From NCBI GenBank assembly GCA_010909165.1, contig MU008187.1, positions 638,247 through 702,246 on the forward strand: a stretch of 64,000 bases of DNA, written 5' to 3'. Shown piece after piece: positions 57,766 through 64,000 of this stretch. The translations under genes were made by a program, and so were the position numbers. Each line of letters starts with the position of its first letter. Position 1 is the stretch's first letter. The notes beneath the pieces were generated by a model. The model was not told the DNA's origin. It saw nothing but the letters and a program-made list of their open reading frames with translations, and did no database searches. Origin of the DNA: Anthoceros angustus. Taxonomy: Eukaryota > Streptophyta > Anthocerotopsida > Anthocerotales > Anthocerotaceae.

Positions 57766-58424
57766 TGCTAGTGTAAGGCATGAGCCGATGTAGCAACCGT
57801 CGTTGGACGCGGGATACTTCCATTTTCGTGGAGATGACAAGGTATAGGAGGTGACTGAAAAACTTCATTTGCAACAAACATATTGGCATGCATGTCAATA
57901 TGTTAACGTGTAAACATATCGGAGGCCAGCAGTCCAAACTTGAACCATGCGAAGAGCGCTTATTAATGTCTGTTTCTGAAGTGTGGCTAACCCTCTCTTG
58001 GACAGGTGGAAACTTGTACGTGGCTGCGCTGGCCTCTCCTTCGCTTGGAAGATGTTGTTCATGTAGTACCCGGTATCCTAGAATTGTCTCCAAGCCTCCC
58101 CGATACAGAGACGTACTTGGTCCTCCTACATCATGTGTCAAGGCTTTGCTCATGTTGTCTCGTTCGCACTTGATGTTGTATGCAACTTTTGTCGGGGGGA
58201 ACAGGTCAACAGGGGGCTTGTGCTGTTTGAAGTGGTCAAACAACACTTGCAACTCTTGCCCTTGCTCCACCTGTGCCAACACATCAGCATGCAAACACGC
58301 TTGTCAGCATGACAACAAGTCAACAAGTTCATAAACAAGTTTACAGCTCACCATCAGCATCACCATCCTGGGCATCTTCTGCAACTCGAGGGCTCGAAGG
58401 GGATGCAGCATCCCCTCCGTCAAG
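57766..58424. other. Spacer between inverted arms
   Basis: A minus-strand frame of 200 codons (58294-57692) crosses into arm A. It shows no recognisable domain, and its end lies in the duplicated promoter sequence, so I do not call it a gene. 'caacatgtcaa'-like repeats are present near 57880-57920 and 58280-58330. Confidence 0.4.
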
Positions 58425-59010
58425 GTCAAGTAGGACCTTTGATATGCTGCATCCGCTTTGTTGTGAGGAACCACGTCTATATGACCATATGCCATGAGTT
58501 TTGATGCTCTGTCCGTTTCTTACATTGTAGCATTTTCTTTCCTTCTGCCAAACAAGTTAACCGGCCTAGCTGCTTCGAACCTCCAACCTAGGAGGTCCAA
58601 ACGGCCTAAGAGCTCGGAACCCTCCGATGTAGGAGCTTCAAACGGCTTAGGAGCTCTAAACCCAAACTCGGTAATCAGCCATGGAACAAACAACCTAGGA
58701 ACGTTGGGTGTTTACACATGGCTCCCCATGTGAAACCGACATGAACACTATGTGAAAAGGGATTTTTTGGTTTGAGCTAGATCCAAAAGAAGAAACCCTA
58801 ACATGGCGGTTTCCAAGGAACCTAAATGGCTTAAGTGCGGGTTAAGTGAAACCGAGCCCAAAAATATTTTGGGTACACATACGATTATAGACCATACGTA
58901 CACATCAAAAATTACATATTCTATGCTACCTGGCACAAAAGATGGATTCCAAACTGTAGATGAATATCAGAGAAAAACTTAAAACTCAAATAGTGGGCGG
59001 TGCGTTTTCA
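58425..59010 (-). repeat. Arm B of the inverted repeat
   Basis: Read on the minus strand, it aligns along its length with 57215-57765 but is clearly diverged, more so than the two tandem copies are from each other. It is therefore an older relative of this sequence, probably a dispersed repeat that also lies upstream of the RWP-RK gene. Confidence 0.8.
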
Positions 59011-59359
59011 ACACACCTTGTCATGTCCCTTTGTAAATTTGAACCTACATTTTTTCTCTTCCAGAACCATGCACTTCAAATATCTAAACAACCAGGGTTT
59101 TTAGTAGGACATGCCTTACTTTTAATCCTTCACGATCCAAAAAGAATATTATGTACTTAGGGCATGTGCAGGAATTGTTAGGTCAAAGATTCTTTAGCGT
59201 TTCTTATTGCCTCTAAATCTATATAGCCATGATACCCGTGCGAGTGTAGCCGGGCATCCAGGTATTGTAAACTAGTTATGGGGACTTGTAAGCTTTCACT
59301 CGAAGTGAGGCATTGAGATGTAAACAGGCATGTGAGTAGACCCATGCTCTACTCGATTT

Positions 59360-59945
59360 TAGTGACCTGATGCTCTTGCTCAGCATACACTGCGAGAATG
59401 AGATTGGTATGGTATGCACTTAGAATTGGGCCCACATTAAACGTCTCAAGATGCCGAAGGTCCTCATTACTTGTTCAAGGTTTTGATCACGATGAAAAAG
59501 GTGTGCAAAAAGGGTTGAAAATGCAACGAAAAACCCTTTGAAAAAATAAAAACAGAAAAGCACAAAAAATGCCAAAAGTTTTGTGGCAAGTGCGCAGATC
59601 TATGTAAGCACAATTGCCTCCAAAAAATGGTTTTTATATTTTTTTTCGTATATATTTTATTTTTTTCTCACTTTCCATGAGGAATGAACGGTGAACATGC
59701 AGAAATAGTGTATTGCTGACGGTTCTATAGAATATCTTCACCCTTCAAAATTGCACTACCCACTTATGGATGCAGCACACAAGGACTAAGTGGACATGCA
59801 AGCTGTGGTACCACGGATGTGAACACTTCATTTAAGTTAGAAAATACCCTTAAAAAACCCCCAAAAAATAGTCCAGGCGCGTTTTTGCGCAAAAAAATAC
59901 CAATTCTTAGCCATAACCCCTTTTTACCGGAAACATAGATCTACT
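59360..59945 (+). repeat. Dispersed repeat, relative of 41640-42460
   Basis: Shared order with the 41-42 kb element: 'tgcgagaatgaga.tggtatg', 'gggccca....aaacgt', 'gttcaa.gtttt', an A-rich tract, 'tgacggttct', and 'ttagccataacccctttt' then 'accgg'. The ends near 59945 resemble the terminal repeat of that element but are decayed. Confidence 0.7.
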
Positions 59946-60109
59946 AAGACATTTTTAAATAAGTAGTAGCATACTTTTAAGTTGATCGTGACGTCGGTTT
60001 CACATATCTTCACACACACACATACAAAGTGAGGATGGCCACAAAGGCTTATACACATGCATCACTCGTTTTTGTCCAGTATATGATAAAAAGGATGTGG
60101 CACATCGTC

Positions 60110-60272
60110 AGAATTTGTTAAAGTTTAAAATCAAATACATTCATACACGCATAAATAAGACCTAAATTCTTCTAAACGGCAATTTTCAGTGTAGATTTTC
60201 CAACGTGCAATTATGCGATTTGGGGTTTGGTGAAGTTCGTGCACAAAAGGGGGTTACTGGAAACCCATTTCT
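60110..60272 (-). repeat. Dispersed repeat, inverted relative of 41277-41440
   Basis: It matches the inverse complement of the left end of the 41-42 kb element: 'gtttaaaatcaaatac', 'aagacctaaa', 'aacggc', 'gcgatttggggtttg' and, at its end, 'ggaaacccatttctac', a diverged terminal repeat. Confidence 0.7.
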
Positions 60273-60955
60273 ACTTAGGGGCTATTATCACAATCCTTTT
60301 ACGAGAAGACTTGTATCGCTCCTCAAGTGTTTTCATCCTATTAAGCTAGATTTGATGAATTATAGGCTCTCGAGCTTCTAATGCATATATTGGCTTACAG
60401 GCAAATGTCCAAATGGCTTAGGCCAAATGGACACACATTTATAAGAATGCCGTTTTAAGCATCGTGCGCTTCGATCGCTACCTAAATAGAGTGCCTGAAA
60501 GGAGTGGATGCCCTTAGTGCAAGTAGCTTAGGCACACCATGGTACAAGTTGTCCAAGTACCAAGTTCCATGGAAGGAAAATTCCGTCTAAGCGAACTAAA
60601 ATATAGTCGTCTTCTTCTTCTTCTTCTTCATTTCCAAAATGCTCTAGACCCTAATCCCTAATTAACGTATTATTTCAAGTAATATAATATGTAATAAAGT
60701 GTCAAATGATAAAGTATCATGCCAAAATATGTCATATACTTATCATTTGACGCTTACGCTTACACTTATAGTTACATTATAGTTAGGATTACAGTAACAC
60801 TAACCTTTGCCGCGGTCGACCTTTTAGCCTCGTTGCGCGTCGTTGCAAAGTTGCGGGTTCAGTTGCGGCCTCTGAGGCCCCGCACAATTTCAAAAAACCA
60901 CCGAAAAACTCTAAACAGGGTATGGCCCATGACATTCTGCCGGAGAACTTAGAGG
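60273..60955. other. Gene-free flank with hairpin at 60701-60751
   Basis: No gene is visible. A ttc microsatellite lies at about 60608-60630. 'gtcaaatgataaagtat' (60701-60717) and 'atacttatcatttgac' (60736-60751) form an inverted repeat with one unpaired base and an 18-bp loop. Confidence 0.6.
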
Positions 60956-62330
60956 TGATGCAACTAACTTCAGCTGCGGGAAAAAGTTACAACACATCAG
61001 GCCCACAATATTGCTTTAGCTGTCACATGATAATGGCATCTTTTCTGCTTCATCTGACTGGCCAGATAAGAAAATCAATCATGCAAATGCAATGCTCAAT
61101 AGTAGGTTTGATGCCATGCCATTCAGCCATGGAATCAAAGAGCTTGCGACCCTCATGGACTAGTCTCTCATGAGTGCATGCTACTAGAAGGCAAGCAAAA
61201 GTAGCACCATCAGGTTGAATACCGGCAATAACATCTCCTCAGAACCAGCTAGTGCCTTGTGACCAAGTTCATCAGAAGTACCAGACCCAGATATCAGGGT
61301 GGTGAATGTAACCACATCCTTTGTGTCGATGCTGTCAAAAACCTGGCGTGCATCTTCCAGTTCACCATATTTTGCATACATGTCCACCAGGCAGTTGCCC
61401 AAAACTATGTCATCCAAGAGTCCTCTTTCGACAATCTGTGAGTGCAGCTGCCTGCCCTTCTGTAGGGCACCAGTGCTTCCACAAGCCTTCAGAAGGCAAG
61501 CAAAAGTAACATGGTTCGCCGAAATCAGGCCCTCCTCCTCCATTAATGAATCCAGGTTAAGCAACTCTTTGCAAAGTGCTTGCTCCGCATACCCTGCTAT
61601 CAGGGCAGTCCATGTCACCACATCCTTTGTGTTCATGCTGTCAAAAACCCGGCGTGCATCTTCCAGTTGACCAAATTTTGCATACATGTCTACTGAGCGC
61701 ACCAATACGTTATCCAAGCCCCTCATTCGACAATTAGTGAGTGCACCGCCCGCTGCACCGAGCACACGCCAGACAAGGTAAAAGTAACATCGTTAGCCAA
61801 AAGCAGGCCCTCCTGCTCCATTTTTTCCATACACAACAAACACCACATGTCCGAGGCCTTGCTGGGCATACCCAGCTATCAGGGCATTCCATGTCACCAC
61901 ATTCCTTGTGGGCATGCTGTCACCACATTCTTTGAGACCAAATTCTGTGTGTGCATCTTAGAGTTCACCACATTTTACATACATGTCCACCAGGCAGGCC
62001 AACAAACAAGTTAGGAGGATTGACACTGTGCAACACATCACAGAGCACTTTTCTGCCAGATTCCAAGTCTGCGGCAGATGCACAAGCTTGAAGGGTAGCT
62101 ACAAAGACGTAACTGTCCGTTTTCACTTCTGAGCTACCCGTCTCATGATACAGTTGTATGGCCTCCTTAGGCTTCCCATGCTTAGCATATGCAGAGATCA
62201 TGGAAGACAACATGAGGGCATTTGGTTTTCCCACCGACCCCACAGGATCTGAGCCAAATTCCAGGTGGGCCCCGACCCCTGATCGCCACGACCCAGCCAG
62301 ATCGAAAGCAAGTCCACACAAAGCAGACGC
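60956..62330 (-). pseudogene. PPR gene relic, copy B
   Basis: Broken PPR repeats in several frames: SMISAYAKHGKPKEAIQLYH and YVFVATLQACASAADLESGR near 62050-62220; SVDMYAKFGQLEDARRVFDS, VTFACLLKACGSTGALQKGR and NCLVDMYAKYGELEDARQVF in 61184-61765; HEGRKLFDSMAEWHGIKP near 61110-61160. Frameshifts and stops occur between blocks. No E or DYW region remains. It lies head to tail with copy A and is very similar, so the pair arose by tandem duplication. Confidence 0.85.
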
Positions 62331-62478
62331 CGTGCGTGAAGTTCTCCCTATGCCGCTCGATTCTGCTTATATCTACTTCAATGAGAGGTGCCAGGATCAG
62401 TGTTAGCCATCTATGTTTATGCCTCAGTTTGGACAGGAATGAAGTTAAGCAAGCACATTCACTCCGAAAGCAATGTTC

Positions 62479-64000
62479 TCACAGTCTACCCTTGCAACTG
62501 CAACAACCTGCTGCGAATCGATGCACACGATACTCATCCCTAACAACAATGTCTCTCTGTTCAAGCTTTGACATGATCTCAGTAGAACTGCGGCAGTCAC
62601 TACACATGGGTAGATTCTTCTTTACCACCAGAGGCGTCCCACTTGGAGCGTTCAAGAGACCAAACGCCAGAGCTAGCTTCTCAGAATGACCACAAAGCAC
62701 ATCTTCCTTTTCCTTCTCAGACAGAGGTTTCAATACCAATTTTGTGTGAGGTACGTGGCCTCCACCTTGCTTCAGACGTGCTTTTGTGCTCTCTACCTTA
62801 AGTGCAAAATCCTTTCCTTTCTCCCACCAGAAATCTGTGTACCTCCTTATTCACCTCAATGATCGCCACTGCAGGTTTCTTGTTAGCTCCTGCTGCCCTT
62901 CATTGTGTCTCAATCCTGTCTACACCGCTCCACCTACCTGCATCTGCGTAGGCATTAGCCATGAGCACATAGGCAGACCCCATTTGAGGGTCCGCCATGA
63001 ACACCTCACAGCCCTCTCTATATCCCCGTGACTTTTGCAGGCATTCAACAAAGATATCAAGCCCACAAAATCACTTTGGACCCCACATGATAATAGCATT
63101 GTCTCTGCCTCAACTCGATGGCCAGCACGCCCAAGAAGATCAATCATGCAGGTGTAATGCTCAATAGCAGGTTTGATGCCATGTTGTTCAGCCATGGAAT
63201 CAAAGTGTTTGCGACCCTCATGGACTAGTCCCTCATGACTGCATGCTGCTATAAGGCAAGTAAAAGTAGGATCATTAGGCTGAACACCGGCAACTAACAT
63301 CTTCTCAAAGCAAGCTGGTGCCATGTGACCTTTATCACAAGCACCATACCCAGCAATCAGCGATGTCAATGTCACCACATCCTTTGTGGCCATGCTTTCA
63401 AAAACCTGGCGTGCATCTTCCAGTTCACCACATTTTGCATACATGTCCACCAGGCAGTTGCCCACCACTCATCATCCAGCAGTCCTCTTTCGACAATCTG
63501 TGAGTGCAGCTGCCTACGCTTCTGCAAGGCACAAGTGCTTCCACAGGCCTTCAGAAGGCAAGAAAAAGTAACAAGGTTAGCTAAAATGTCCCTTGCCTCC
63601 TCCATTTCTTCATACACAACAAGCGCCTCTTGGCCGAGTTCTTACTGTGCATACCCAGCAATCAATGCTGTCCATGTCACGTCATCCTTTGTGTTCATGC
63701 TGTCAAAAATCTGGCGTGCATCTTCCAGCTCACCACATTTTGCATACATGTCCACCAGGGAGTTGCCAACCAATAAGTTAGAAGGAATGCCACTGCGCAC
63801 CACATCACTGTGTACTTTTCTGCCAGATTCCAAGTCGGCAGCAAATGCACAAGCTTGAAGGGCAGCTACAAAGACATGATCATTCGCCTTCACTCTGACC
63901 TACCCATCTCATGGTATGCTATGGCCCCTCAGGTTTCCCGTGCTTAGCATGTGCAGAGATTATGGAAACCACAAGAAGACATCTGGTTTGCCCACCCTGG
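62479..64000 (-). pseudogene. PPR gene relic, copy A, with DYW:KP/GRP-like C-terminus (partial at window edge)
   Basis: PLS repeats, E region and a DYW-family deaminase domain, read right to left from beyond 64000. Repeats: VFVAALQACAFAADLESGRK, NSLVDMYAKCGELEDARQIF, CLLKACGSTCALQKRRQLHS, SMAEQHGIKPAIEHYTCMID. E region in another frame: FMADPQMGSAYVLMANAYAD. The linker reads NKKPAVAIIEV where most E2 motifs have a PG box. The deaminase domain (62739-62479) has GHSEKLALAFGLL with HSE, the zinc pair CSDC, and CSCK, and ends GRL instead of DYW. Breaks: a stop after GYAQ at 63642, a frameshift near 63470, another near 62990-63010, and a TGA near 62893. If these are real the gene is dead; if they are sequence errors it could be functional. 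Confidence 0.85.

Larger units (their letters stand above)
54643..58023. repeat. Tandem duplication of ~1.68 kb covering RWP-RK 5' half and promoter
   Basis: Copy 1 is 54643-56315 and copy 2 is 56316 to about 58023 (offset 1673). Each unit starts inside exon 3 ('gcttggccttaatatcctcc') and runs through exon 2, exon 1 and about 1 kb upstream. The breakpoint shares 'gct(t)ggcc' with the sequence after copy 2, which suggests microhomology. Copy 1 lacks many 1-5 base stretches found in copy 2 beyond 55850. Confidence 0.93.

Noticed and set aside
57692-58294. 200-codon minus-strand frame between the inverted arms
   Set aside because: It runs into duplicated promoter sequence and shows no known motif. 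It could be a relic of a transposon gene but cannot be supported.
1-64000. CRISPR arrays, bacterial operons, organelle DNA inserts
   Set aside because: No evenly spaced short repeats with unique spacers, no bacterial gene layout, and no recognisable plastid or mitochondrial gene blocks.

Overview
This is nuclear DNA of a land plant. The genes are split by GT-AG introns, mostly 70-400 bp long. They encode plant families: GET4, GPI-anchored GH17 glucanase, GH51 arabinofuranosidase, RWP-RK, ARID-HMG, SGS3-like XS and PLS-class PPR proteins. Long stretches of decayed copia and hAT elements lie between them. The PPR sequences point to a seed-free vascular plant, a fern or non-Selaginella lycophyte. 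One PPR relic at the right edge ends in a variant of the DYW domain with a KP-type linker and a GRL terminus, a type known from ferns, lycophytes and hornworts. The assignment is an inference.

Layout. 1-4.6 kb is non-coding and holds diverged direct repeats, a 33-bp tandem array and a 27-bp palindrome. 4.6-8.25 kb is a GC-rich leader and a two-exon TPR-like gene (+). 9.1-11.7 kb is a multi-exon PWWP-domain gene (-), convergent with it. 12.3-13.1 kb has a tRNA-Leu(AAG) gene, decayed tRNA-like copies and a PPR relic. 13.38-16.64 kb is a complete LTR-to-LTR but internally deleted copia element (-). 18.97-21.11 kb is an intact single-exon PPR gene (+). 21.94-25.53 kb is a 17-exon GH51 gene (-). 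25.99-28.21 kb is an intronless XS-coiled-coil-RING gene (-). 29.86-32.41 kb is an ARID-HMG gene (-).

34-44.6 kb is repeat-rich: a ~125-bp satellite-like array, copia reverse transcriptase fragments, a hAT transposase whose middle is triplicated, a tyrosine-recombinase (DUF3504-like) fragment beside a ~0.5-kb-arm inverted repeat, a 1.19-kb element with perfect 19-bp terminal inverted repeats, and two AT-rich tandem duplications. 45.4-47.6 kb is GET4 (+, 11 exons). 48.1-50.0 kb is a GPI-anchored beta-1,3-glucanase (-, 4 exons including a 28-bp micro-exon). 53.8-55.3 kb is an RWP-RK transcription factor (-). A ~1.68-kb tandem duplication made a second promoter and 5' half at 56.3-58.0 kb. Part of that unit appears again, inverted, at 58.4-59.0 kb. 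60.9-64.0 kb holds two decayed, tandemly related PPR genes (-), the second cut by the window edge.

The intact genes are unrelated housekeeping, cell-wall and regulatory genes, with no operon-like logic. Exon joins were derived by eye from splice consensus, reading phase and family homology. Most phases close exactly. Boundaries in the GH51 gene may be off by 1-2 bases.
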